The notes beneath the pieces were generated by a model that had not been told where the DNA came from, did no database searches, and worked only from the letters and a program-made list of their open reading frames with translations. Of a stretch of DNA of 64,000 bases, positions 16,674 to 24,836 are shown one piece after another. The translations under genes and the position numbers were made by a program. Source of the DNA: Anaerolineaceae bacterium (GTDB lineage Bacteria; Chloroflexota; Anaerolineae; Aggregatilineales; Phototrophicaceae). Location: contig WGMX01000040.1 of assembly GCA_016124855.1 (NCBI GenBank), positions 1 through 64,000 of the forward strand, given 5' to 3'. Position 1 is the first letter of the stretch. Each line of letters begins with the position of its first letter.

Positions 16674-17501
16674 ATGACGTATTTTGGGTTTTTGGGTGTT
16701 TTTTTAATCGTGCCGCTGGCAGTACTGCTTTTGCTGCATTTTTTTGACACAAAGTCGAAGCTCATGCTTCCGGCGAGCTGGCAAAGTTGGTCGTCATGGA
16801 AGGTCATCTCGGTACAAGCGCTGATTGCCGTAATATATACCACGCCATGGGATAATTATCTGGTGGCGACACGCACATGGTGGTACAACCCCGGTCTGGT
16901 AACCGGCTTCTTGATTGGTTACGTGCCGATTGAGGAATATACCTTTTTTGTGCTGCAAACCTTTTTGACGGGTACATTTTTACTGCTGCTCGTCCGGCAT
17001 CGCCCGCTGTGGGGTGAACGAGAGACCGTGGGTAACGCAAACTGGCGCTGGTTGGTTACCGGATTTTTAGCCATTTTATGGTTGTTTTTCGTCGTGATGT
17101 TAATCGTGGGTTGGAAGCAGGGGACTTATCTGGCATTGCTGATGGTCTGGGCGCTGCCTCCGTTGATGCTGCAAACGGCATTTGGCCTAGATATCCTGTG
17201 GAAATATCGCCGCTATGTCGTGGTGACGGTTGTCTCTATGACCATTTATCTGGCAGCGGCGGATATGCTGGCAATTAGTTCAGGGACATGGACAATTGAT
17301 CCAGAACAGTCGCTGAATATTTTCCTATTGGGTAAACTGCCGATAGAGGAATTTATCTTTTTCTTGATGACCAATGTGCTGGTTGTGGTCGGTGTGACTT
17401 TGTTAAGTTCGACCATCAGCCGTGAACGAATCATCAACATATGGCAGGCGATAAAACTGCGTCGGAAAGAAGTAGACCGGCATTATGAAGCAAGTTCCTG
17501 A
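16674..17501 (+). CDS. Fused CrtYc-CrtYd-type lycopene cyclase
   Basis: A 275-residue membrane protein with six to seven hydrophobic segments built from two lycopene-cyclase repeats. Repeat one carries Pro-Trp-Asp-Asn-Tyr-Leu-Val (58-64) and Pro-Ile-Glu-Glu-Tyr-Thr-Phe-Phe (85-92). Repeat two carries Gly-Thr-Trp-Thr and Pro-Ile-Glu-Glu-Phe-Ile-Phe-Phe (223-230). The paired PxEE motifs are the hallmark of the heterodimeric actinobacterial CrtYc/CrtYd cyclases and of the fused archaeal and fungal forms; here both halves are in one chain. The expected product is beta-carotene or another cyclised C40. Its 3' end overlaps the next gene by 17 bases. Confidence 0.9.
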   Translation: MTYFGFLGVFLIVPLAVLLLLHFFDTKSKLMLPASWQSWSSWKVISVQALIAVIYTTPWDNYLVATRTWWYNPGLVTGFLIGYVPIEEYTFFVLQTFLTGTFLLLLVRHRPLWGERETVGNANWRWLVTGFLAILWLFFVVMLIVGWKQGTYLALLMVWALPPLMLQTAFGLDILWKYRRYVVVTVVSMTIYLAAADMLAISSGTWTIDPEQSLNIFLLGKLPIEEFIFFLMTNVLVVVGVTLLSSTISRERIINIWQAIKLRRKEVDRHYEASS

Positions 17502-17892
17502 TGAATATGCTGATATGTTGACGGACGAAGGTCGCAGTTTCATGATGCTCACGACGCTGCTCAATGATGGTTCACCAATCGTCACCCCACTTTGGTTTAC
17601 CGTTCAAGGCGATGATTATTTGATTACAACGCATCCTGACAGCTTGAAGGCGCGGAATATGCGGGCGCGGCCTGCGGTGGCCTTCGCCATTGTGATTGAA
17701 GACAACATGGTGCGTTATATCAGTGTGCGTGGTATGGCTACTGAAGCGCTCGATATGGACGCGAAAGCGGTGCAAGCGCGGATTGTGCGGAAATATGAAG
17801 GCCATGATCCCACGATTGAGCGCGAAGAAGTGGTCTTTAGAATCACGCCCCATAAAACTAATACTTTTGACTACAGTGATTATGTAGCCTAG
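17485..17892 (+). CDS. PPOX-class split-barrel oxidoreductase (likely F420- or flavin-dependent)
   Basis: The 135-residue protein has the pyridoxamine-phosphate-oxidase-like split barrel pattern: Phe-Met-Met-Leu-Thr-Thr-Leu, Gly-Ser-Pro-Ile-Val-Thr-Pro-Leu-Trp-Phe, Lys-Ala-Arg-Asn-Met-Arg-Ala-Arg-Pro-x-Val-Ala-Phe-Ala-Ile, then Tyr-Ile-Ser-Val-Arg-Gly. This matches the TIGR03618-type family assigned to F420- or FMN-using enzymes. It starts within the last 17 bases of the lycopene cyclase gene, so it is translated from the same message. Whether it acts on the carotenoid is unknown; the tight linkage suggests but does not prove a role in the pathway. Confidence 0.8.
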   Translation: MKQVPDEYADMLTDEGRSFMMLTTLLNDGSPIVTPLWFTVQGDDYLITTHPDSLKARNMRARPAVAFAIVIEDNMVRYISVRGMATEALDMDAKAVQARIVRKYEGHDPTIEREEVVFRITPHKTNTFDYSDYVA

Positions 17893-17913
17893 CCGACAAA
17901 CTTTTGCATATAT

Positions 17914-18609
17914 ATGGGGGATATGTATTTGATACGGGCACTCATATTTGATTTTGATGGCTTGATTTTGGATACGGAAACGCCAGAATTTCAATCGTGG
18001 CAGGCGATATATCAGTCTTATGGCTGTGATATGCCACTGTCATTGTGGACAACCATGATTGGCAGAGGGAACGATGACATTACATTTGATCCTTATGGCT
18101 ATTTGGAAAGCCAAATCAAACGCTCGATTGATCGTGATGTGGTGCGGGCAGCGCGGCGAGCGCGAATGATGGAGATGATTGCACTGCAACCGGTACTGCC
18201 GGGTATCACCAATTATCTTGCCGATGGCAAACAGATGGGCTTGAAGATTGGATTAGCCTCTAGTAGCAGCAGCGAATGGGTGAAAGGGCATCTCTCACGG
18301 GTTGGACTGATTGAACATTTCGAATGTATTCGCACGGCAGATGATGTTATTCGTACCAAACCTGATCCTGAATTGTATCTCGCTGTTTTGAAAGAGATGG
18401 ATATTCAACCGCAAGAGGTTATCGCTTTCGAGGATTCGGCAAATGGGGCGTGGGCTGCCAAACGCGCAGGATTATTTTGTGTGGCGGTTCCCAACCCCAT
18501 GACCAGCAGCTTGAATTTTGACCATGTTGATTACAGGCTGAATTCTTTAGCTGATATGGGTTTATCTGAACTCATTCAAGTGATATGCGACCGTTCACAT
18601 ATCACTTGA
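17914..18609 (+). CDS. HAD-superfamily phosphatase/phosphomutase (subclass IA)
   Basis: A 231-residue cytosolic HAD hydrolase. Motif I is Asp-Phe-Asp-Gly-Leu-Ile-Leu-Asp-Thr-Glu with the nucleophilic aspartate near residue 13. Motif II is the Ser-Ser-Ser-Ser-Ser stretch near 108-112, motif III Lys-Pro-Asp-Pro near 146, and motif IV Phe-Glu-Asp-Ser near 167. The alpha-helical cap after motif I places it in the beta-phosphoglucomutase/phosphoglycolate-phosphatase group. The ATG at 17914 is given. GGGGG at 17916-17920 would better serve a TTG at 17929, giving a typical short N-terminus before the first strand. It lies 21 bases after the PPOX gene and may be the last gene of the carotenoid transcript. 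Substrate unknown. Confidence 0.88.
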   Translation: MGDMYLIRALIFDFDGLILDTETPEFQSWQAIYQSYGCDMPLSLWTTMIGRGNDDITFDPYGYLESQIKRSIDRDVVRAARRARMMEMIALQPVLPGITNYLADGKQMGLKIGLASSSSSEWVKGHLSRVGLIEHFECIRTADDVIRTKPDPELYLAVLKEMDIQPQEVIAFEDSANGAWAAKRAGLFCVAVPNPMTSSLNFDHVDYRLNSLADMGLSELIQVICDRSHIT

Positions 18610-18613
18610 AAAT

Positions 18614-20119
18614 TTATGTAGGAGCGCTTACAGCCGATGGAATGGTGATGGTAAAAGTCGTACCTAAGCCGAGCTTACTGGTGAAGGTAATGCTTCCTCT
18701 GTGCAAATCCACAGCCTGTTTAATAATTGACAGACCAAGACCTGAACCAATCGTATCGCCCACATTGCTAGCACGGCGGAAGGGCTGGAACATCTTCGCC
18801 TGATCCGCTTCGGGTATGCCAATCCCTTGATCGGTTACAGTGATGACGACGTTGTCGGCTGTGCTGCTGAGTATTAGTTTGACTGTTGTGCCTGCGGCAG
18901 AATATTTGATGGCGTTATCAAACAAATTCGTGATGATTTGCCGCATCATGCGTGAATCAATATTCGCCTTAATGGGCTGCTTGCACTCAAATTGAATGAC
19001 ATGGTTTCGGTCTTTGTAGTTTTGAAATTCTTCCACAATATCACGGCAAAAAGTGTCAAATTGGATTGAGGTTGGATTAAATTCGACGCGCCCCGTTTCC
19101 ATGTTGTTGAGCGACAGCACATCTTGAAGCAGCTCCGAAATATGCTCAACCATCGACTGAATTTTATCGAGTTTGCCTTCACGTGCGGCATCATCCAACT
19201 TATGGGCGTAGTTCTTGAGCATATAAATGTTATTTTGGATGGTCGAAAGAGGCGTTCGCAGCTCATGTGAGGCGATAGAAACGAAGCGGCTCTTGAGTTC
19301 GCTCATTTCTTTTTCGCGCACGAGGGATTCTTGTAAGGCATCTTCCGCCCGCTTGCGTTCGGTGATATCCCGCTGAATCACTACTACATACTGCGTTTCG
19401 CCATTGTGAACCACTGACCACGAACAATCCATGTGGCGAATCGAGCCATCTTTGTGGAGGAATTCCAGTTCGTGACGGCTTTCACCCTGTTCCAAAATAT
19501 TCGGGAACTCTGCATCTACCACAGCTTTCGATGGCGTGGATAGAAATTCTGCAAAAGGATGTCCGACCATGTCGGTTTCGCCATAGCCTGCATTACGCAA
19601 GGTAGCGGGATTGGTACGGGTAATGATTCCCTTAAGGTCTAATACTTGAATATAGTCGGATGCGGATTGTATGAGCGACCGAAAGAGATGCTCGCTTTTT
19701 CGCAGGTCATTTTCGATACGCTTATTGTTGATGGCATAGCGAATCGCCCGTTCGAGCAGGGGTAAACGAATATCGGCTTTGTCGAAGTATTCAGCGACTC
19801 CTAGTGCTAAGGATTCGTCATCAATATCACGGCGACCACGCGCGGTCAGCAGGATAACGGGTAGGGTACATCCATTCGGAAAAGCCGTGCGTATGAGATC
19901 AAGCCCATTTTGCTCGCCCAAGATGTAGTCAACGATATAAACATCATGTACCTGACTTTTCATGATGGGTAATGCGTCGTTGTAATCGGCCTGCCAATCA
20001 AGTTGAAACTTGCCTTTAGGCATGGCAGAAATCATATCCCGAACCATGCTGTAATCATCGAAATCGTCGTCGATTAAAAGAATACGGGTGAGTTTATTGG
20101 TAGATATAGAAGTGGACAT
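18614..20119 (-). CDS. Response regulator receiver-PAS-histidine kinase hybrid
   Basis: From the ATG at 20119 (501 residues) the order is: receiver domain (about 10-130, with Ile-Asp-Asp-Asp and a phosphoacceptor aspartate in Val-Asp-Tyr-Ile-Leu-Gly-Glu); PAS domain (about 155-265) ending in Arg-Asp-Ile-Thr-Glu-Arg-Lys-Arg; HisKA helix with Ser-His-Glu-Leu-Arg-Thr-Pro-Leu-Ser; and HATPase with Asn-Leu-Phe-Asp-Asn-Ala-Ile-Lys-Tyr, Asp-Gln-Gly-Ile-Gly-Ile-Pro and Gly-Ser-Gly-Leu-Gly-Leu-Ser. It has no membrane segment. An N-terminal receiver lets it take phosphate from another kinase, plausibly the CHASE2 kinase two genes upstream. Its start lies inside the end of the preceding gene (26-base overlap). 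It is the last gene of a four-gene operon. Confidence 0.9.
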   Translation of the reverse strand: MSTSISTNKLTRILLIDDDFDDYSMVRDMISAMPKGKFQLDWQADYNDALPIMKSQVHDVYIVDYILGEQNGLDLIRTAFPNGCTLPVILLTARGRRDIDDESLALGVAEYFDKADIRLPLLERAIRYAINNKRIENDLRKSEHLFRSLIQSASDYIQVLDLKGIITRTNPATLRNAGYGETDMVGHPFAEFLSTPSKAVVDAEFPNILEQGESRHELEFLHKDGSIRHMDCSWSVVHNGETQYVVVIQRDITERKRAEDALQESLVREKEMSELKSRFVSIASHELRTPLSTIQNNIYMLKNYAHKLDDAAREGKLDKIQSMVEHISELLQDVLSLNNMETGRVEFNPTSIQFDTFCRDIVEEFQNYKDRNHVIQFECKQPIKANIDSRMMRQIITNLFDNAIKYSAAGTTVKLILSSTADNVVITVTDQGIGIPEADQAKMFQPFRRASNVGDTIGSGLGLSIIKQAVDLHRGSITFTSKLGLGTTFTITIPSAVSAPT

Positions 20120-21059
20120 TTTGTATTGGCATTCCAAAAAAGGGTGTAAGGAAATCCATTTCAAAGGGTAGTGGGTTCGTCACGCCATTAATAGGCTGCT
20201 TCTCGGCAGGCACTATAGGTATCGTATCACAGGATTCGACATTTATACCGTTAGCAATCACCCAGCCGAAACTACTGAGGAATGGGGTTAAATAGCGCTT
20301 GCCGGTGTCCGCTTTGCCGACAATGGCAATTTTTGAGCCATTTGGAATATTGCCGAGGTTTAAATAATCTTCACCGGGGCCAATGCGGACAGCCACACTT
20401 TCTGCACCGGGGATGGTCGCGTTAGCTATGCCGCGACAGGTTTTCGAAGTCACCGTCAAGAATGAGAACCCGTCTGGCGGCGTAATTGATATAACTTCGC
20501 CCAATTGATCCATCGCCCGTATTCCGCTGCCCGCCTGCAAGTTAAGTTTGGAATTGGATTTGCTGACAACAAGACTGCCCTGTGCAACGATGACATCACT
20601 TGCGTTATCTGGCTGTACTTGTGCGGCAAACAGCTTGGTTGGCTGTGTCAGGGTCATATGCTGCAAATCAAGTGTATAGCCTGCAATCATTGACTCATTA
20701 CTGATCCATTGGATGCTGCGTCCCTTCAGTAAACGAAGCGCGATTTTTACCTGCTGTTGATTTGTTTGTTCAAAACGGGTTAATTGGTATTCACTGCCGG
20801 GAAGCAACAGCGTTTGTGAGGCAGAGGCAAATGCGATCAGCGCGCGACCCGTTTTATCAGTGCGAAGAATATCACCGACCCCGAATGGCGCTTGTGCGTT
20901 GATGGGGAGGGGCAGCCAGTCCTGAGTATTAGCACGTTGAAGCTGAACACCCGCAAAAGTAATTTGTACACTGGCTGCAATGGGCTGTTGGGCGCTAACA
21001 GATGTTTGAGCAAGAACAACTGTCAGCATGAGACTTAAAAGCCCTAACCGGATATGCAT
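20094..21059 (-). CDS. Secreted FecR-like protein with C-terminal SH3-like domain
   Basis: The 321-residue protein has a signal peptide (about 1-23, Val-Ser-Ala-Gln). It shares with the operon's first gene the block Gly-Val-Gly-Asp-x-x-Arg-Thr-Asp-Lys-Thr-Gly (around residues 60-72) and the following Glu-Tyr-x-x-Thr-Arg-Phe-Glu, so the two are paralogues. The central FecR beta-sandwich is degenerate: the usual Thr-Pro-x-x-x-x-x-x-Arg-Gly-Thr-Glu-Phe segment is replaced. The C-terminal part (about 220-285: Val-Arg-x-Gly-Pro-Gly-x-Asp-Tyr and a Gly-Trp-Val) looks like a bacterial SH3 domain. It starts three bases after the CHASE2 kinase stop. A role as an envelope partner of that kinase is inferred from context. 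Confidence 0.75.
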   Translation of the reverse strand: MHIRLGLLSLMLTVVLAQTSVSAQQPIAASVQITFAGVQLQRANTQDWLPLPINAQAPFGVGDILRTDKTGRALIAFASASQTLLLPGSEYQLTRFEQTNQQQVKIALRLLKGRSIQWISNESMIAGYTLDLQHMTLTQPTKLFAAQVQPDNASDVIVAQGSLVVSKSNSKLNLQAGSGIRAMDQLGEVISITPPDGFSFLTVTSKTCRGIANATIPGAESVAVRIGPGEDYLNLGNIPNGSKIAIVGKADTGKRYLTPFLSSFGWVIANGINVESCDTIPIVPAEKQPINGVTNPLPFEMDFLTPFFGMPIQNVHFYIYQ

Positions 21060-21062
21060 GAG

Positions 21063-23744
21063 TTAAGTCTCCTGCGGTATCGGCAGTTCAATAAAAAACG
21101 TGCTGCCGACACCTTCCTGACTTTGGACACCGATACGCCCATTATGTGCCTCGGCAATTGAACGGGCTAAGCTAAGCCCTAAACCCGTACCACTGATATT
21201 AGCGGTGTCTCGGGAACGGACACGGAAGAATTCTTGGAAGAGCTGGCTTTGAGCGGACTCGGGAATACCGAAACCATTGTCCTCAATCTCAATGCGAAGC
21301 GAGCCATTTTGCTGGCAAATACGCGTCGTAATTGAACCCGCTTCTCGCGTATACTTTACAGCATTCTCGACTAGATTGCTTAACGCTTGGGAGAGAAGTA
21401 AAGGATCTCCAACAACTTCGGGTAAATCGGGATCGATTTCTTGCTGGAGTTTTTGCTTTTTAGTTTCCATATCTGGCAGATAACGCTCGGTGACCTCTTT
21501 CAAAATGGACGGCACCGAAACTAACTTGGTCTTGATATGACTGGAACGCAGTTGTTCGAGGTCAAGTATATCATTAATCAAATCAAGCATTTCTTCGCCC
21601 GCTTGGAACATCCGTTGAAGATATTGGCGCTGCTGCACATTGAGCGCATCTTTATCAGGATCATCCAACAATAAGCTGCCATAGCCCAACACCCGTGAAA
21701 GCGGTTTTTTGAGATCGTGCGAGGTCATGCGTACCATTTGGGTTTTGAGGCGGCTGACTTCGGCTAGGGCTGTGATGTCGTTCAGAATAACCACCCAATC
21801 CCCAAAGTCGAGCTTTGCAGCATCCAGATTGAAGACCTTTTTGTTTAGCTTGAGTTCTTTGCGAAAGGTGTCATAGGTCTGAAAATCACTTTGTATCGCC
21901 GCTTGCGTTTCAAGATCAACCCCAACGCGGCTCAGCAGCCGGACGAATGATACACCCGTTGTAATTTCTCCGGCATCAGCTAAGTCCCCGACGACCGCCT
22001 TATTTACCTTAGTGAGTTTTAAACGAGCATCAAGCACCATTATAGCGGCTGGTGATCCACCAAGGATGGCTTCCAACAGCGTGTTTTGTTCCTGCGTGTG
22101 GGTGTAGAGTGCAGCGTTATCCAGATTTGGCGCAACATGTTCGGCAAGGGCTTTGAGCAATTGCAGCCGTGTCCGCGCCTGAAAAAAGTTCTGACCCGTC
22201 GGAAACTGAACTGCTAATATCGCAATGAGACGCTTTTGCCAGATAACTGGAACGGCTGCAAAATCACGTTCTCGCACAAGCTGTTTCTCGCGCTCTGCAC
22301 GGGATATAACCGTTTGGAGTTGTGGCGTACTAGCATCAGCTGCTCCCCATAAGTGCTGTGAGGTTGTTGTGTCCTTTGACATAGCAGTAAGGCGAATTGC
22401 ACCTGATTGGGCTTTGAGTACACGCTGCAAGTCAGCGGCAATCGAGGGTAAAATACGGTCAATTGCCATATGCTGTGCGGAGACTTCCATGGCGTTTTCA
22501 AGCAAGAACTCAGCTTTATTGCGGCGGTTAAATTCGAGCGCTACGTCAACTAAAACATTGATTACTAGGGAGGCCGTAACCGTCACAAGTGCATAGAATA
22601 GGTTGATAAATTCATATTCTGTGCTGAAGCGAACGGACGCAGTCACAACCAAAAAGAGAGCGATCACGGCGGCTACGGGTAGCATCCAATACCACTTGAG
22701 GCGCACATAGATCATGCTGGAGGCGATGGCTAATGAAACGATCATGATAGCTTGTGAGTTGCGGGACTGGGAAAATGGAACGCGCGATTGTAGCAAACTT
22801 TCGATGGCGTGAGCGTGAATTTCAACGCCTGCCATCAACTGTCCGGTAGTGCTGGATGGCACGGGGTATAAATCGGTTGCGGCAGTGGTATTCATCAAAC
22901 CGATTAATATCAGTTTGTCCTTAAAGGCCGAGGGTGTGATTGTGCCGTTTATGACATCCAACGCTGAATACACGGGAAAGGAATGTAATGTGTTGCTGGT
23001 CGGGCCACCGAAGAAGTTCTGCTGCCACAATCCATTTTCGTCCACAGGAATGCTAAGTGACGCAACCTGTAAACGGTCGGCCTCTGATTTGACGACCTGA
23101 TTTTGAGCCGCTGCTGGAATCCTTAACCAAGCCAGATATGCGGCAATATCAAACGAAATGCGGGTTGTTCCGCGATTTTCGACCAATGAGATTTGACGGC
23201 GGACTACGCTATCCACATCCGTAAAAGCATTCACATAACCTACGTAATCAACCACTTGGGTAAAAGCGGGAATCGGAACAAGTGAGTTGGTGAAATTCAT
23301 CGCCGGATATCCAGTGGGCTGACCCACGATTGGATCCGCGCCGACCTGTGGCATGACGAAACGTGTGCGAACTTCACTTTGTCGTGCCTGGACAATCGCA
23401 TCTACGACTACCTCATCTTGTTCGCTTGGCTGGTCAAACAGGATATCAAAGGCGATTACGCGCGCTTGGGCTTGGTTCAGCATTTTGATGAGATCGGCAT
23501 AGACCGTTCGCGGCCATGCTGCTAACGAACGCCCATACGCGTTATGGGTGGCGTTGTCGAGCGCGATGATGGCGATGTGGTCACTTGTCTCGGTGGCAAC
23601 AAAAAAGAGATCATTGAGCCGTAGCTGAGAACCGATAAAAAATCCATTAAGCCATGCGAATAAGATGAGTGCGGCCGTTACAAAACCCGCAGTCAAACCG
23701 ATGCGCGTTTCGAAATTCCATAGCCATTTGGATAGGCGCTGCAT
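21063..23744 (-). CDS. CHASE2-GAF-PAS sensor histidine kinase
   Basis: The 893-residue membrane kinase starts with a membrane segment (about 18-36), then a roughly 290-residue extracytoplasmic CHASE2 domain (about 40-330) with Asp-Ile-Leu-Phe-Asp-Gln-Pro and Ala-Ala-Thr-Asp-Leu-Tyr-Pro-Val-Pro. Three membrane segments follow (about 335-420), the usual CHASE2 arrangement. Cytoplasmic GAF-like (about 430-560) and PAS (about 565-650) domains lead to HisKA with Ser-His-Asp-Leu-Lys-Lys-Pro-Leu and HATPase with Asn-Leu-Val-Glu-Asn-Ala-Val-Lys-Tyr, Asp-Asn-Gly-Phe-Gly-Ile-Pro and Gly-Thr-Gly-Leu-Gly-Leu-Ser. It is flanked on both sides (12 and 3 bases) by genes for secreted FecR-like proteins, the probable input partners. 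The CHASE2 ligand is unknown in general. Confidence 0.92.
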   Translation of the reverse strand: MQRLSKWLWNFETRIGLTAGFVTAALILFAWLNGFFIGSQLRLNDLFFVATETSDHIAIIALDNATHNAYGRSLAAWPRTVYADLIKMLNQAQARVIAFDILFDQPSEQDEVVVDAIVQARQSEVRTRFVMPQVGADPIVGQPTGYPAMNFTNSLVPIPAFTQVVDYVGYVNAFTDVDSVVRRQISLVENRGTTRISFDIAAYLAWLRIPAAAQNQVVKSEADRLQVASLSIPVDENGLWQQNFFGGPTSNTLHSFPVYSALDVINGTITPSAFKDKLILIGLMNTTAATDLYPVPSSTTGQLMAGVEIHAHAIESLLQSRVPFSQSRNSQAIMIVSLAIASSMIYVRLKWYWMLPVAAVIALFLVVTASVRFSTEYEFINLFYALVTVTASLVINVLVDVALEFNRRNKAEFLLENAMEVSAQHMAIDRILPSIAADLQRVLKAQSGAIRLTAMSKDTTTSQHLWGAADASTPQLQTVISRAEREKQLVRERDFAAVPVIWQKRLIAILAVQFPTGQNFFQARTRLQLLKALAEHVAPNLDNAALYTHTQEQNTLLEAILGGSPAAIMVLDARLKLTKVNKAVVGDLADAGEITTGVSFVRLLSRVGVDLETQAAIQSDFQTYDTFRKELKLNKKVFNLDAAKLDFGDWVVILNDITALAEVSRLKTQMVRMTSHDLKKPLSRVLGYGSLLLDDPDKDALNVQQRQYLQRMFQAGEEMLDLINDILDLEQLRSSHIKTKLVSVPSILKEVTERYLPDMETKKQKLQQEIDPDLPEVVGDPLLLSQALSNLVENAVKYTREAGSITTRICQQNGSLRIEIEDNGFGIPESAQSQLFQEFFRVRSRDTANISGTGLGLSLARSIAEAHNGRIGVQSQEGVGSTFFIELPIPQET

Positions 23745-23756
23745 CAGACTACCTGA

Positions 23757-24719
23757 CTACGTAGCCGGCGTGCTCTCAGGTGTCGGCGCTGGTGATTGCT
23801 GAAGTTCGGCGGGTTCAATAGGATTACCAAGGGACTGGTAAAGGCTCATATCTTCTGGCCCAAACTTATCGGCAAATACACGCAGTCCGGAGCAACCATC
23901 CGCGATTTTTGCAGTAGTGGATTGTACCCAGCCGTAACCCCCGCGGAAGGGAACGCGATACCAGTTCGCAGTAGCTTTACCAAAAAAGCGGTCGATGATA
24001 GATGGAGCAATAGTACCCACTAATGGGAACGAAAGGTCCGCCCCTTGCCGGATATTGAGGCTGAAGTCGCCATCTACCTTTATAGACGCCGTGCATCCAT
24101 CCAGCGCGGAATCAAGTTGATCGAATGTCGTTGCCTGAACTACCTCGCTCAGCGGCTTACCTTGATCTCTGCGTATACCGTATCCGGGTGGTACATCAGC
24201 CGTTGCAGCTTCGGCATCGGCCTTCACAATACCTTTGGAAACGAGTGTAGCAGCACGTCCGGCATCGGTTACACGGATGACAAATTCAGTACCGCGTGCA
24301 GCCAGCGCCATGCTAGGAGTCGTAATGTCATAACTGGAATTGCTGTCTAGGATTCGGCCAATACGCTGTACCGTCTGACCGACAACGATTTCCGCGCCGA
24401 TATGAAAGGACGTATCTTGCCCCTCAAAACGGGTTATGCGATATTCCGTATTTTCTTGGAGTACGGTGTCCACACCGTCACTGAAGAAGGTGATGCGTGC
24501 TTTACCGGTTTTATCAGTGCGAATTGTGTCGCCAACACCCACAATTGCTTCGATTTTGACTTCAATCCAATTGTTTGTATTGACACGCTGAACTTCTACG
24601 CCGGCGGCAAGCACCTCAAGGGTCGCAGCGAGTTCGTCGGATTGAGCGTGCAACGTACCCAGTATCGGCAAAAGTAAAACAAAAAGAAAAATAATCGATT
24701 TTCGCCGCATCATACGCAA
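23757..24719 (-). CDS. Secreted FecR-domain protein with SH3-like domain
   Basis: The 320-residue protein has a signal peptide (about 1-26). A FecR domain covers about 55-180, with Gly-Val-Gly-Asp-Thr-Ile-Arg-Thr-Asp-Lys-Thr-Gly and the diagnostic Ile-Thr-Thr-Pro-Ser-Met-Ala-Leu-Ala-Ala-Arg-Gly-Thr-Glu-Phe segment. An SH3-like region (about 215-275) has Asn-Ile-Arg-x-Gly and Gly-Tyr-Gly-Trp-Val. The end is Pro/Ser/Thr-rich. FecR domains occur in envelope signalling, including fusions or neighbourhoods with CHASE2 proteins. It is the first gene of the operon; AAAGG precedes the ATG, and an A+T-rich stretch upstream (24740-24770) is the likely promoter region. Confidence 0.85.
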   Translation of the reverse strand: MRMMRRKSIIFLFVLLLPILGTLHAQSDELAATLEVLAAGVEVQRVNTNNWIEVKIEAIVGVGDTIRTDKTGKARITFFSDGVDTVLQENTEYRITRFEGQDTSFHIGAEIVVGQTVQRIGRILDSNSSYDITTPSMALAARGTEFVIRVTDAGRAATLVSKGIVKADAEAATADVPPGYGIRRDQGKPLSEVVQATTFDQLDSALDGCTASIKVDGDFSLNIRQGADLSFPLVGTIAPSIIDRFFGKATANWYRVPFRGGYGWVQSTTAKIADGCSGLRVFADKFGPEDMSLYQSLGNPIEPAELQQSPAPTPESTPAT

Positions 24720-24836
24720 CCTTTGCCAGTTTTCGAGCGTGACGTTTATATAAATTTATTGTATCAGAGTTCTCCCCTGAACACGAGTTAAGTTCGTTAC
24801 CAATAAGTCACAAGACGGGAGCCCGCAGCCTTCACA

